Shown here: piece by piece, positions 37,438 to 48,331 of the stretch | Position numbering within the stretch: position 1 is the stretch's first letter | Layout of the letters: every line of letters starts with the position of its first letter | Assembly (NCBI GenBank): GCA_014843695.1 | Contig: CM026390.1 | Span: forward strand, 14,887,318 to 14,951,317 | DNA length: 64,000 bases | Reading direction: 5' to 3' | From: Archivesica marissinica | Lineage: Eukaryota > Mollusca > Bivalvia > Venerida > Vesicomyidae | The notes under the pieces: model-generated | Databases searched by the model: none | What the model was told of the DNA's origin: nothing | Seen by the model: only the letters and a program-made list of their open reading frames with translations | Position numbers and translations under genes: made by a program

Positions 37438-37554
37438 GTTATAACAATTATTATTATTATTATTTAAAGACTTATTTAACGATAAAACTCATTTGAACAA
37501 TGAGAATTTGAACAATCTACCATGAGGCCCGCCTCAACAAATTAAAACATTAAA
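37438..37554 (-). mobile_element. LINE-A 3' end
   Basis: ATTATTATTATTATTTAAAG, TTATTTAACGATAAAACTCA and CTACCATGAGGCCCGCC; inverted, 5' truncated. Confidence 0.65.
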
Positions 37555-37792
37555 TATACTTCAAATCACTTGCCCCTCACCGCTGTAGATTCGAATCCCG
37601 CTGGGGTGTCGAATTCTTACATGTGAGGAAGTAATCCAACTGGCTTGTTGAAGTGCTACCCGGGTACCCGTCCGTGGCTGACACACTGCTCGTACGGGCA
37701 CCCTGTGTCTTCCTGTACCAAGAATAGCTGCAGAATCGCCATACGATCTAAGGTGTTTGTACGCCTTTAAGCCCTCAAAACAACCAAACGAT
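37555..37792 (+). mobile_element. SINE4 copy, head truncated
   Basis: ACTTCAAATCACTTGCCCCT, B box AGATTCGAATCCCGC, CTTCCTGTACCAAGAATAGC, and CCCTCAAAACAACC end. Confidence 0.8.
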
Positions 37793-38033
37793 ACTGTTTT
37801 CCAGCCTTTGTTAACTATCTATTCTTTATTTCATCATGTTTATAATCTGTGGTATTCAAGCTGAAGTTCTTAGTACGTGCGAGTACTCGTTTTTACAATC
37901 GCAGTATTGCGAAATCGAGCTCAACCACATGTATACGGTTGATTCGCCATCGTCCATAATGCTCACACTATAAAACATAATGAATTAATATAGGGGCGGG
38001 GGGGGGGTTCATCTGCTAGTATGTATACATATG

Positions 38034-38270
38034 TGTATTAAATCCTCTTCGTAATCGAGAGGTTGTGAGTTCGACCCCCCACAGTTCGACCCCCACACAT
38101 TACCACGCTGGTAACTCTTAAATTTAAAACGACAAGACCTCTTCTCTCTCTCTCATGGCGATGACTTCCATCAGGAATGAGGACACGAACGAACGATTAA
38201 ATTAATGGTATAAGAACTTGTAAGAACCTGTTTCGCAATTAAGGCTAAAAATAAATTTGTATAAACTACA
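38034..38270 (+). mobile_element. SINE2 copy, variant head
   Basis: B-box-like GTGAGTTCGACCCCC is duplicated (38071 and 38083), then body ACCTCTTCTCTCTCTCTCAT and GACTTCCATCAGGAATGAGG and tail GTTTCGCAATTAAGGC. Confidence 0.65.
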
Positions 38271-38380
38271 AATATATTTGCTTCAAAACTTGATTTATTT
38301 GGAAATATCCATAGACGTTTCTCATAGAAATATTGTCCGAAATTTCGTTCTAGTGCTTAAACTTTAGTACTTAAAGATTA

Positions 38381-38542
38381 AACTTTATTTATTTTACAAT
38401 GATTACGAAGCAAGTTTTAACAACTTATATTAATCACTCTTGTTGGCGCGGATGAAAGCGTATATGTGGTCATTCGTGTGGGAGGAAACCGGAGTACCCG
38501 GAAAAAACCCACCTGTCCGATCTGGCGACCACCGTACCATCT
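38381..38542 (-). mobile_element. SINE3 fragment
   Basis: AAACTTTATTTATTTTACAA, ACTTATATTAATCACTCTTG and GAGGAAACCGGAGTACCCGG: inverted tail and body, head missing. Confidence 0.8.
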
Positions 38543-39737
38543 AGTGCTAGGTGGAACTTCGAGCAAACGGCGGACTTACGCGAAGTTAATATTCGCTCCA
38601 CTCCCTTCCTCGAGAAGCTGCAGGCATAATGCAGTACATTCTTATTTCTAGGGTATTGATAGACTTTCCAATTATTACATACACGTTTTCTAAATAGCCA
38701 AAATGTGATGGTGTATCTAGAGAGTTTGAGACGGGGGGGGGGGGGTCCGTTATCATACTTTCGAAATTCAACGTATACTTTATGCTTTCTTCTACAAATA
38801 ATGAAATAGAGTAACGGATGTTCTTGGCTGTGGTAGATGTTTTGGGAATTAGAAATAACGATAGTGTTATTGCCTACCGCATGGGGTTCTTTACTCTTGA
38901 AAATAGGCACAGATGTGTGGTGAAATGTCTGATAAATGATGTTGTTTACCGTTTCATCTACCAATTATTTGCGTAAAATATTGAAAATCTCGGAACGTAA
39001 TAGCCAATTACATCGGTTGATAATATACTTTTTATTCCAATGCAGAATTTTGAAAGCTTTAATACACACGTATCATTGAGGAACGTGCGGGGTTTAATTG
39101 GTACTACAATTTGGCTAAGCAAATTATACAACCAGTTTTATATCTACTTATACAGCAAGATAACATTAGAAATAAATAAAGCATAGAAACAGAACATGTT
39201 TTATATATGTGTTCTGGATGTTACCACGCATAGGTGTAAACTGGGCAGGCCCGTCGCTGGGCATACGCAAGTCTCAGAAAATGAAAAAATGAAAACTCCA
39301 AAAAATGCATTAACCCCCCCCTCCCGGGGGGTAGTAGGGATACATAGTCGCCGTGATGTGTGGAGTGGTGGAATAATTAAGCCCATTGCAAATATGGTGC
39401 ATCTCGAAATTTAGTTTGTGCTATTTTACGTGCTTGTTTAATTGATAAGGGCGATAGATCATGTATATTGTGCATCTAGCCTTAATTTATACCTTTATAC
39501 GGATTGTCGTAAGAACTTTAGTCCTGCAATTGTATGTTACAAAAGTGCATTGAAATGCAGGACATTGAAACTTCCTCATTTTAAAAAATATCCGGGAGGG
39601 CATGCCCCCGGACCCCCTAGCGTACTCGCTCACTATTCTCACTCGATAAACAAGCATATTTGGCCATGCGTATCATCAAAATAGCTCCAGCGACATATGT
39701 CTAGTGGTGCTTGTAGCTAGTCAATTACGATTCCAAG
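38543..39737. other. Unassigned intronic sequence
   Basis: Contains a G run (about 38732-38745) and two C/G-rich palindromic spots, CCCTCCCGGGGGG near 39320 and GGGAGGGCATGCCCCCGG near 39594, of a type often seen in dispersed repeats. No filamin exon or other gene was recognised. Confidence 0.45.
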
Positions 39738-39943
39738 GGCTTTCATGGCCGAGTGGTTAGGTAGCTGGCTTACAAATCACTTGCCTGTCACCGCTGTAGG
39801 TTCGAATCACATTGGAGTATCGAATTCACTCAAGTGAGGAAGTTATGTAACTCGTGTTCGGACGGTCAGTGGTTTTACACGGGTTCTTGTCCGTGCCTGC
39901 AATACCGCTGGGAGGGACACCCGGGTCTTCCTCCACAAAGAAT
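39738..39943 (+). mobile_element. SINE4 copy, left part
   Basis: CATGGCCGAGTGGTTAGGTA, B box GTAGGTTCGAATCAC, and CCGGGTCTTCCTCCACAAAG. It is interrupted by SINE1 and resumes at 40146. Confidence 0.8.
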
Positions 39944-40145
39944 TTGTGTGTGTGTGATTTACGTTTATTTATCGTTCGTCGCTACCGGTTGCCCACATGA
40001 ACGACGCCTCCTGAAGAGATTAGTCATTTTAGATTTTTGGAGGATAGTGCAATGATAATTTTATTAGGGATAGACGGGGGATCGAACCTGCGATCCATGG
40101 GTTACCAGTCCAGCGTGTTACCACTGGGCTACAGATCCGTCTGGC
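39944..40145 (-). mobile_element. SINE1 nested in SINE4, internally deleted
   Basis: GATTTACGTTTATTTATCGT with a TCGT insertion, AGCGACGCC-type middle, then a jump from GATAGTGCAATGATA to ATTTTATTAGGG, and an intact tRNA head. ACAAAGAAT on the left and ACCAAGAAT on the right fit a target-site duplication of about 9 bp. Confidence 0.85.
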
Positions 40146-40227
40146 CCACCAAGAATACATGGACTGGCACCATATAACCTACTCTGTTGGTGCGACGTTA
40201 CACCCCAAATATAAACAAACAAACACC
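40146..40227 (+). mobile_element. SINE4 copy, right part
   Basis: ACCAAGAATACATGGACTGG, TGTTGGTGCGACGTTACACC and the ATAAACAAACAAAC end. Confidence 0.7.
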
Positions 40228-40275
40228 ACGATTGGTTCCACATGGCGAGTTTCCTCTGAAAATTCTAAATTCTCA

Positions 40276-40434
40276 GTTTATACAAATTTTTTTAGCTTGA
40301 TTGCGAAACAAGTTCTTTCAGCTTATATTAATCACTCTCGAGACCTCATTCCTGATGGAATCCATCGCCATGAAGCAGAGAGAATAGGTGGAATTTGAAT
40401 GCCTTGCCTAAGGGCACAATCGTAACGGATCCAT
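40276..40434 (-). mobile_element. SINE2 copy, 5' truncated
   Basis: TTGATTGCGAAACAAGTTCT, ATTCCTGATGGAATCCATCG and AAGGGCACAATCGTAACGGA; it ends before the B box. Confidence 0.8.
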
Positions 40435-40710
40435 TCTAACTGCTTGAGTAGACACTGTAATCATTGGCGTCCCTAAGGTGTAGGTAAAGTGGTTTGTTAA
40501 ACTTGAGCAAGTTTACGATATATACCGGTTGATTAACATTTTGTAACGTCTTAAAAAAAAAGAGCATATTTAAATTAATTTCTTTACGAGTTATCTGCCT
40601 TGAATAACTATAACTTCATTGACCAGTATATGGTATGTATATCAATTTAAGATTGTTGGCAGAGTTGTCACCCATAGTCATCCAACTTCAAAGTAAACTA
40701 AAACTAAAAA

Positions 40711-42005
40711 TATGTGTACGAGAAATCTACCTTTCCACTGCCAAACAACAGGAAATGTGTACGAGAAATCTACCTTTCCACTGCTAAACAACAGGAAATG
40801 TGTACGAGAAATCTACCTTTCCACTGCTAAACAACAGGAAATGTGTACGAGAAATCTACCTTTCCACTGCCAAACAACAGGAAATGTGTACGAGAAACCT
40901 ACCTTTCCACTGCTAATCAACAGGAAATGTGTACGAGAAATCTACCTTTCCACTGCCAAACAACAGGAAATGTGTACGAGAAATCTACCTTTCCACTGCC
41001 AAAAACAAAAAACAGGAAATGTGTACGAGAAACCTTTCCACTGCCAAACAACAGGAAACTAGTTCTAAAAATCTACCTTTCCACTGCCAAACAACAGGAA
41101 ACTAGTTAGAGAAATCTACCTTTCCACTGCCAAACAACAGGAAACTAGTTCTAGAAATCTACCTTTCCACTGCCAAACAACAGGAAACAAGTTAGAGAAA
41201 TCTACCTTTCCACTGCCAAACAGCTGAAAACTAGTTAGAGAAATCTACCTTTCCATTGCCAAACAACTGAAAACGTGTACGAGAAATCTACCTTTCCACT
41301 GCCAAACAACATAGCACTTGTTGGAGGCATCTACCTTCCCACTACCAAACAGCTGAAAACTAGTTAGAGAAATCTACCTTTCCACTGCTAAACAACTGAA
41401 AATAAGTTAGAGAAATCTACCTTTCCACTGCTAAACAACTGAAAACAAGTTAGAGAAATCTACCTTTCCACTGCTAAACAACTGAAAACAAGTTAGAGAA
41501 ATCTACCTTTCCACTGCCAAACAACTGAAAACAAGTTAGAGAAATCTACCTTTCCACTGCCAAACAACATAGCACTTGTTGGAGGCATCTACCTTCCCAC
41601 TGCCAAACAGCTGAAAACTAGTTAGAGAAATCTACCTTTCCACTGCCAAACAACTGAAAACAAGTTAGAGAAATCTACCTTTCCACTGCTAAACAACTGA
41701 AAACAAGTTAGAGAAATCTACCTTTCCACTGCCAAACAACTGAAAACAAGTTAGAGAAATCTACCTTTCCACTGCTAAACAACTGAAAACAAGTTAGAGA
41801 AATCTACCTTTCCACTGCTAAACAACTGAAAACAAGTTAGAGAAATCTACCTTTCCACTGCCAAACAACTGAAAACAAGTTAGAGAAATCTACCTTTCCA
41901 CTGCCAAACAACATAGCACTTGTTGGAGGCATCTACCTTCCCACTGCCAAACAACTGGAAACTTGTAAGAAATCTACATTTCCACTGCCAAACAACAGGA
42001 AACTT
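40711..42005. repeat. 43-bp minisatellite in intron 1, ~30 copies
   Basis: Unit GAGAAATCTACCTTTCCACT plus GCCAAACAACAGGAAATGTGTAC. Three subtypes succeed each other: GTGTACGAG (left), CTAGTTAGAG (middle) and ACAAGTTAGAG (right). A CATAGCACTTGTTGGAGGCA variant recurs at about 41310, 41570 and 41910, marking larger duplicated blocks. Confidence 0.96.
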
Positions 42006-42799
42006 CCAGTTGACATGCAAGGTGTTACTGTGAACTATAAATCAATGGCATTTTTCTCCTAAACTCAAATATTCATTATGAAAATGCTATAGAAATAAAA
42101 AATAAAAGTAAATCGGCCTCAATTTTGATCATTAAGTGCCATTAGACATACGTAAATAATCATATTATGCATTACTGACTTTATCATCACCCCCAGTAAT
42201 GCACATTTCATTTCGGTAGTGTTTTAGCTGCCAATAATGTTAATAGTGGATACCACTTCCAGCCTTGGCGGCATTTAATGCAGAAAGGTGTTGGCAAGTA
42301 TTTATTCCAAAAATACATACACAATTTAAACAATTACGACACTATTCATACTATATATTAATGTATACAGTAGACACCGTGTACTAGAGACTTGGCACCA
42401 ATGTTCTCAATGAAATTAGCAACAAAAACACTATGTATTTCATTCAGGTAGAATCCATTTTGTTATCTATTGGTGTAGGTAGGAGCTTTAGTTATTGCTT
42501 ATAGCCAGTTGGTACCGATATAAAACTACAGCGAAACCATCAAATTACTCTCAAAGATATTTTTACGCCAGTTTCTGGCATTTTTAGAGCCCCATCACAT
42601 GTTTTAAAACTATTTTGTCTTCATCAATAGCAGATTAAAATATTCCGTACCAATAATTCATTTTCTTGTATTTATAATAAAATTTAAAAGAAATATATAT
42701 ATATTCTTTATTATAGTCTAATTAATGTACACTAGACTAAATTAGACTATGCTTTAGTCTAATTCTGTTTTTGTTATTTAAGTCTATTTAACGCCGCCA
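42006..42799. other. Unassigned AT-rich intronic sequence
   Basis: A cluster of TAGTCTAATT words on both strands lies near 42712-42770. No exon was recognised. Confidence 0.45.
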
Positions 42800-42862
42800 C
42801 CGGTTGCCCATTTGGGCATGATCCAGCTGTTAACAGGTACTTGGTGCGCCAACCTCCGTAAA
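42800..42862 (-). mobile_element. Fragment of the fifth SINE family
   Basis: The inverse of this segment contains ACGGAGGTTGGCGCACCAAG and AACAGCTGGATC, as at 3915-3965. Confidence 0.5.
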
Positions 42863-43046
42863 GTAGGAGAGGAATTTATATAAGATTGTATTTATCTTGT
42901 TTTCCAATCCTTTGTTATCTTCCTGCAACCTGTGTGTTTACAATTTCCATGCATATATGCTCTTTGTACAAAAAGAAGAACAATACATAAAGTTTAATCT
43001 AACCTCCGCAAGAAACTGCCATCGTTTTCATATGAAGAGAAAAACT

Positions 43047-43133
43047 GTATGAGCGGGGCTCGAACCCGTGACCATCAATGATGGTAGGTTAAAGTGGTAT
43101 ACAAGTAAGCGACCTTAACCATGGAGGCGGACA
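43047..43133 (-). mobile_element. tRNA-like SINE head
   Basis: On the minus strand: GTCCGCCTCCATGGTTAAGG (A-box region) and CACGGGTTCGAGCCCCGC (B box). The ends do not form an acceptor stem and the spacing between boxes is long, so it is called SINE-derived and not a tRNA gene. Confidence 0.45.
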
Positions 43134-44048
43134 CTAATAATTATTATCATAGATTGCCCTACTTTCTAGTACATAGTCATAAAGACAGTGAATTATAAGA
43201 GACGTATCACACACTATGCCACCTATCAATCTCTACATTATATTTGAGACGTATGCAGGCAGTGTTAACAGATTGAATGTGTTACCTGTTAGTAAACCGT
43301 TACCTGCGTGCACAGCGAGATACATTGCTGGCTTTTCTATTATCTCCCTTGACAGATAACGTCCGATTTATCCCGAAATGTACATTAGTCATTTTAGTTG
43401 GAATCGTTTGTTTTTATTGTTGTACTAGATGTTGCGGTAGGATAAATGTAATTTTATCAAATTCATATTCATTAATTGATAACAATGTTTTACAGTATGG
43501 ACTACATTTGGATATACTGTAGTATATATGTCGAGATATATTATAGTTAAATAAGCATAGGTTATTATAGCGGATAATATTGAACATGTTGTGCAAAGGA
43601 AACAACGATAAAAACAGAGGAAACCAATTAAGAGGACCTATCTACTTTTAATAGTATTTAAGTGCAGTAACTGACCAATGCCACTCATTCGCCTTGAGCT
43701 GTTTCAATCGAATTTCTTGTTCCTTTGTATCGAGTGTTGAATAAATGCCTATCCGGTATTGAGGAGCTTCATACGTAGTATTTAGTCATAGTTATGACGT
43801 CATTTCCGCGCCACATTCCAAATTTAATAATATCTGAATTGCGTGTTTGCGCAATGATTTCGCGAGATAGTGTATATCTTTATATACCATAATCATAAAT
43901 ATTTATTTATGAAGATACCCATTTAATTTCGTGGATTGTAGATTATTTCCCATGTTTTACGTGTTTGTTTTATAGTATATTTGGTCAGCACATTGTTTTA
44001 TGGTCGGCAAAACTACTCATCTAGGTCATCTCTCGTATAATCCACCGG
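43134..44048. other. Mostly unassigned intronic sequence
   Basis: Apart from the D1 copy at 43608-43700 no gene or repeat was recognised. The open frame at 43277-43522 has no filamin-like pattern. Confidence 0.4.
43608..43700 (+). repeat. Dispersed repeat D1, uninterrupted copy
   Basis: AAACAGAGGAAACCAATTAA, GAGGACCTATCTACTTTTAA and GTGCAGTAACTGACCAATGC. It shows the D1 sequence without the MITE present at 35468. Confidence 0.6.
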
Positions 44049-44314
44049 GACCCTATATCTGCCAGATGGATTTATATACTAGAGGAAATAGAAAACGCAC
44101 ACCTACATTATATGATTAGTATTACAAGAAAACGAAATACGAACGATTCCATCAAAGATATATCATATCTTTATTACAAAACACAAACTGAACAACTAAA
44201 AATATTACAAAATGTAAGGCTACATATTGATATAGTTATTGTTTTTCATGTAAAAAGCATACTTATCCGAAGTGTGCGTTTTCTATGTCCTCTAGTATAT
44301 GGTAGATATAGGTC
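44049..44314. mobile_element. Foldback element, ~266 bp
   Basis: The left arm has GACCCTATATCTGCC, TATACTAGAGGAAATAG and AAAACGCACAC. The right arm is the inverse: GTGTGCGTTTTCTATGTCC, TCTAGTATATGG and TAGATATAGGTC. Arms of 43-54 bp enclose a ~168-bp non-coding loop, so it reads as a non-autonomous foldback element of unknown class. Confidence 0.55.
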
Positions 44315-44357
44315 GAAACAATAATAATGCTGATAGGAATAGTGATATATGGTAAAC

Positions 44358-44766
44358 CGTTTGTCAGTTTATGAAAGTACAGGGCGAATATGAAAGAACG
44401 GTCATATATTTATATTCAGAAGGTCGCCAACTGTTTGTCAGTTTATGAAAGTACAGGGCGAATATGAAATGGTGGTTTTTTTGGGGTGTGTTTGTGTTTT
44501 GGTGGGGTTGGAACGGTCATATATTTATATTCAGAAGGTCGCCAACTGTTTGTCAGTTTATGAAAGTACAGGGCGAATATGAAAGAATGGTCATATATTT
44601 ATATTCAGAAGGTCGCCAACTGTTTGTCAGTTTATGAAAGTACAGGGCGAAAATGAAACAATGGTGCATATATTTATATTCAGAAGGTCGCCAACTGTTT
44701 GTCAGTTTATGAAAGTACAGGGCGAATATGAAACAATGGTGCAGATATTTATATTTAGAAGGTCAC
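44358..44766. repeat. ~75-bp tandem repeat, five copies
   Basis: Units start at about 44359, 44433, 44549, 44622 and 44698 with TTTGTCAGTTTATGAAAGTA, CAGGGCGAATATGAAA and TATTTATATTCAGAAGGTCG. Copy 2 carries a ~42-bp G/T-rich insertion. The array ends about 105 bp before filamin exon 2. Confidence 0.93.
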
Positions 44767-44870
44767 CTTGATATCAATTCTTAGGGACTCAATTTGAAAA
44801 CCAATATGAAGTGTACATATCTTTTCATAGAATACGCTAAGGTATATTATGTTATTATATTTCATGTCAG

Positions 44871-44999
44871 GGAGTCCGTTCCAATGCTTAGTAGACAGTA
44901 TCGATGGTGGATTTGTGTCTGTATTCGGTACCGGTCTTGTTGGAGGCATGTCAGGCGAGCGCGAGAGCTTCACCGTCGTATCGAAATCAGGAACACAAA
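44871..44999 (+). CDS. FLN: Filamin exon 2 (repeat 16 end, repeat 17 start)
   Basis: This exon has no ATG and is easily missed. The acceptor is CATGTCAG and the donor GTTAGT. Joined in phase 1 to exon 1 it reads GSPFQCLVDSIDGG, then FVSVFGTGLVGG and ESFTVVSKSG. That is the filamin order: the GSPF box and final strand of one Ig repeat, the short linker, then the A/B strands and the GxGL turn of the next, matching vertebrate repeats 16/17. It is 129 nt (43 codons), phase 1 to phase 1. Canonical GPGL is GTGL here. It makes the exon 1 to exon 3 reading continuous and supplies exactly the missing half repeat. Confidence 0.9.
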
Positions 45000-45099
45000 G
45001 TTAGTATAATAAATAAAATGTGTTTATTATAGTTATATACATTACATCCTGAATCGACATTGTGACATCAACTAGTCATAGCAAAACTGACCACGCGTT

Positions 45100-45104
45100 A
45101 ACTG

Positions 45105-45139
<35 letters not shown>

Positions 45140-45786
45140 TCATCACCACCACCACCACCACCACCACCACCACCATCAGCATCATCATCATCATCATCAC
45201 TCATCACCATCACCACCACCACCACCACCCCATCAGCATCATCATCATCATCCCATCATCCATCATCATCATCATCACCACCACCCCACCACATACCACC
45301 ACCACCACCACCACCACCACCACCACCACCACCACCACCACCACCACCACCACCACCACCACCACCACCACCACCACCACCACCACCACCACCATCACCA
45401 CCACCACAAAACAACAACCACCACCAACAACCACCACCACACAACAACAACCACCACCACCACCACCACCACCACCACACAACAACCACCACCACCACCA
45501 CCACCACACAACACACCACCAACATCCACCAAACCAACCACACCACCACCACCACCACCACCACCACCACCACCACCACCACACCACCACCACCACCACC
45601 ACCACCACCACCACCACCATCCCCCACCACCACCGCCACCTCCACCACCACCACCACCACCACCACCATCCATCACCGCCACGCCACCGCCACCGCCACC
45701 GCCACCGCCACCATCACCTTCACCACCACCACCACCCACCACCACCGCCGCCACCACCACCACCCCCGCCACCACCACCACCACCA
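45100..45786. repeat. (CCA/CAT/CAA)n microsatellite in intron 2
   Basis: Trinucleotide repeats: mixed CAT and CAC blocks, then CCA runs with ACAACAACC islands. All frames are Pro/Thr/His/Val/Gly/Trp runs and none is a gene. Confidence 0.97.
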
Positions 45787-46918
45787 AAACAAACAAGCTT
45801 TTCTACTACATCCCTAGGTATCTCAACACTATATGAAGGAAATCTAGACAATTTGAAATACTTTTTTTCCCACTCATAAAACGAAACAAATCTTTAATGG
45901 AATATTTTGCAGGTGTGTTGGGTAAGATTGAACACGTGTTGGCATGTGTAATGCTGATGCTTGAATTGTGTGTGCATTAACATACACTATGCAAACACAT
46001 ATACAAGTAACATTATCTATAGTCTTGGTGATCTCTCAAACAAAGCTGCCAAGATCATTCTCAGAACAATTTTCTGAATGACAGAAATATCCGGCGAGAA
46101 TGTTTAATTTTCTCAGAATTAGACAATATATATTCGCTAGATAAAGTCCTTGTCTTTCCTAGATATTTATTAGAGAATAATGATATATGTGTGTATGTAC
46201 ACCTATCTGTTTGGATTAATAAATTGAAACGTTGCCATACATCATAAGTAACTATCTACACACTTCCGCATTGCATCACTAGATTTATGACATATCAGAT
46301 CCTGAGTTCTGGCTATTAAATATAATTTTATGTATTATTTGACACTTTCATTGTAATGTAGAGATCTAATGCTACATTTTGTAAAAATACCAGGTCGGTG
46401 CCTGGAGTTGGATGTATGGAACTAAGTACAGAATTGTATACGATTTTATATGCTCAGCTTCAAACATGCAACTCTTTTCAGGGTAATTTAACGCAGCACT
46501 TTTATTGCAGACCAGCACAAACAAAACAATGAAATATATGTTCTGCAATCTCATGGTCCGGTTTCTGACAACCGACCTCTGTTATGTGATAACTAGCTGA
46601 TCCTAGCTTGTCCTGGACACTGACGTGATATATGCCCTTTGTATGTTTGCACGACTTTTTTGACTTGCAACATTGTGAAGTGTGCGATGCTCCTGTCAGT
46701 GCACGCGTCCTTAGTGCTCGTCCTAGCGGGAGCCTCGGTGAAGCAAGTTCAGATGTTGCGGCATAGATTACAGTATACCAGTTGTGAACATACAACAATT
46801 GTATCAGTATATATATATATATATATATCGTTATTTATAGATGGTGACCTAATTAGTTCTGAACTAATCCCCTTTAGGGCCATAACTTAACCTGGGTTCC
46901 AGTCTGTCGATTGTTCAC
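45787..46918. other. Unassigned intronic sequence
   Basis: A (TA)n run lies at 46805-46828. The open frames at 46502-46890 on either strand have no recognised motif and lack supported splice borders in the filamin phase. Confidence 0.45.
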
Positions 46919-47042
46919 CAATTTGCTTCCGGCAAAATGACATTATCAGAAACTCAATACGGCCCAAATAATGATCTCGGTATTAAAATATATTTATATG
47001 ACTGACCATGCAAAATGCATCAACGCCTGTTCCCAGGCTAGG
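46919..47042 (+). repeat. Dispersed repeat D2, uninterrupted copy
   Basis: GGCAAAATGACATTATCAGA through ATTTATATGACTGACCATG to ATCAACGCCTGTTCCCAGGC. It is the empty-site counterpart of the SINE-split copy at 33688-34112. Confidence 0.7.
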
Positions 47043-47109
47043 CCCTTACTATACACGTACATCGTTCACATACACCTATTATGACTGCATATACCTCTTT
47101 GCTATTTCT

Positions 47110-47350
47110 TTAACCCTTTCAACACCACATACCTCTAAATAGGCTTACAAAAAGTGTAGATCCAGATAAGCCGGCTCGTGACGAGCCGTCTCATCAGGAT
47201 CTGCACTTTTTGCCAGTGATATGACTATTTTTAGACATAATTACCCATTTTGATAAATGAACTTGTCCAAATGTGATTTTCTGATTCATTTATTGGTTTA
47301 TGAATATCATGGACCAGTCCATGTGAGTTACTTGGTGTTGAATGGGTTAA
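47110..47350. mobile_element. TTAA MITE, family M1
   Basis: 241 bp including TTAA at both ends. The inverted termini are TTAACCCTTTCAACACCA and, read inverted, TTAACCCATTCAACACCA. TTAA targets and CCC ends are typical of piggyBac elements. Inside is a hairpin (47149-47211) with 30-bp arms around TGA. No transposase. A second copy, opposite in orientation and the same length, is at 55792-56032. Confidence 0.8.
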
Positions 47351-47511
47351 TGTATTAATTGTATGTGTCTAGTGTCATACTTGTGTTGTTTTCATGATAA
47401 ACTATGCATTTTGCTGTATTTTATGATGTTATTGGTAGTCATAGAAATTTCTATTTTAAAAATGTTTCTTGATCGAAAATAAACTAATGGTTGTACCATC
47501 TGTTTATCTAG

Positions 47512-47682
47512 ATGATGTTCAAGTCTCTATTGACGGTCCAGCTCGTACAGATGTGAAGCGCGAGAATCAAGGATCAAATTCGTCCTTCACCTACCTTCCA
47601 ATGACCCCGGGAGCTTACAACATCAACATATCATACAAGGGCAACGCAATCAAGGGATCTCCCTTCCAGGCTAAAGTATCCG
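47512..47682 (+). CDS. FLN: Filamin exon 3 (Ig repeat ~17)
   Basis: Acceptor TTTATCTAG, donor GTACGAGT. 171 nt, phase 1 to phase 1. It encodes DVQVSIDGPARTDV, the strand C-D region, then SFTYLPMTPGAYNINISYKG and AIKGSPFQAKVSG, which is the classic YxPxxPGxYxxxVxYxGxxIxGSPF signature of filamin Ig repeats. Exon 2 supplies the A/B strands and exon 4 begins with the linker GEGRKRSQ. Aligned by order with vertebrate repeat 17 (inference). Confidence 0.96.
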
Positions 47683-47967
47683 GTACGAGTGATTCCAATT
47701 CTTTTCCTTCGTTCTAATCCCTTTCAGTCTACTGCTGTTAAATTATATGTAAAATATTCATTTCTTGATTACATGTACAAATACTGAAATAACTAATGTT
47801 TAAAGTAGTACTACATAGCGTAGAACGCACATCATCTGTTATATGACACTATACATCTATAGGATTCCTAGTCCAAACTGTCCTTAGTCAAAAGGACCCC
47901 AAAAAGTGCATTATTACTTAGTACACGTTTTCATAATATGTTGTGATGCATCAGCAAAGTAATTCTC

Positions 47968-48139
47968 ATGTGAGATGGTGCGGTGGTCGCCAGATCGGAC
48001 ATATGGGTTTTCTCCGGGTACTCCGGTTTCCTCCCACACGAATGACCACATTTACGCTTTAATCCGCGCAAATGAGAGTGATTAATATAAGTTGTTAAAA
48101 CTTGCTTTGCAATCGTTGTAAAATAAATAAAGTTTAAAC
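47968..48139 (+). mobile_element. SINE3 copy, head truncated
   Basis: TGTGAGATGGTGCGGTGGTC, GGGTTTTCTCCGGGTACTCC, GAGAGTGATTAATATAAG and the CAATCGTTGTAAAATAAATA tail. Confidence 0.85.
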
Positions 48140-48331
48140 AAAGTAATGCTCACAAGATAAGGTGACGACGGCTGCACAGTTGCCAGGAGTGAAAATAAAC
48201 AATTGTGATTAATATAAGTTGTTAAAACTTGCTTCGCAATCGTTGTAAAATAAATAAAGTTTAAACAAAGTAATGCTCACAAGATAAGGTGACGACGGCT
48301 GCACAGTTGCCAGGAGTGAAAATAAACAATT
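48078..48331. repeat. 127-bp tandem duplication, two copies
   Basis: The sequence starting GTGATTAATATAAGTTG (SINE3 tail) and ending at GGAGTGAAAATAAACAATT occurs at 48078-48204 and again at 48205-48331, nearly identical. Half SINE3, half flanking unique DNA, so this is a local duplication and not a second insertion. Confidence 0.93.

Noticed and set aside
42712..42770. TAGTCTAATT inverted cluster as a hairpin or regulatory site
   Set aside because: Short, AT-rich and imperfect; could easily arise by chance.
45062..45817. Pro/His/Thr-rich 251-codon frame and its Val/Gly/Trp shadows
   Set aside because: CCA-type microsatellite within filamin intron 2.
46502..46890. Possible additional filamin exon on the plus strand or a gene on the minus strand
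   Set aside because: No Ig signature, and exons 2 and 3 already join without a gap in the family alignment.
47469..47717. 82-codon frame starting at an alternative codon
   Set aside because: It is filamin exon 3 extended into both introns; splice borders at 47512 and 47682 fit family length and phase.
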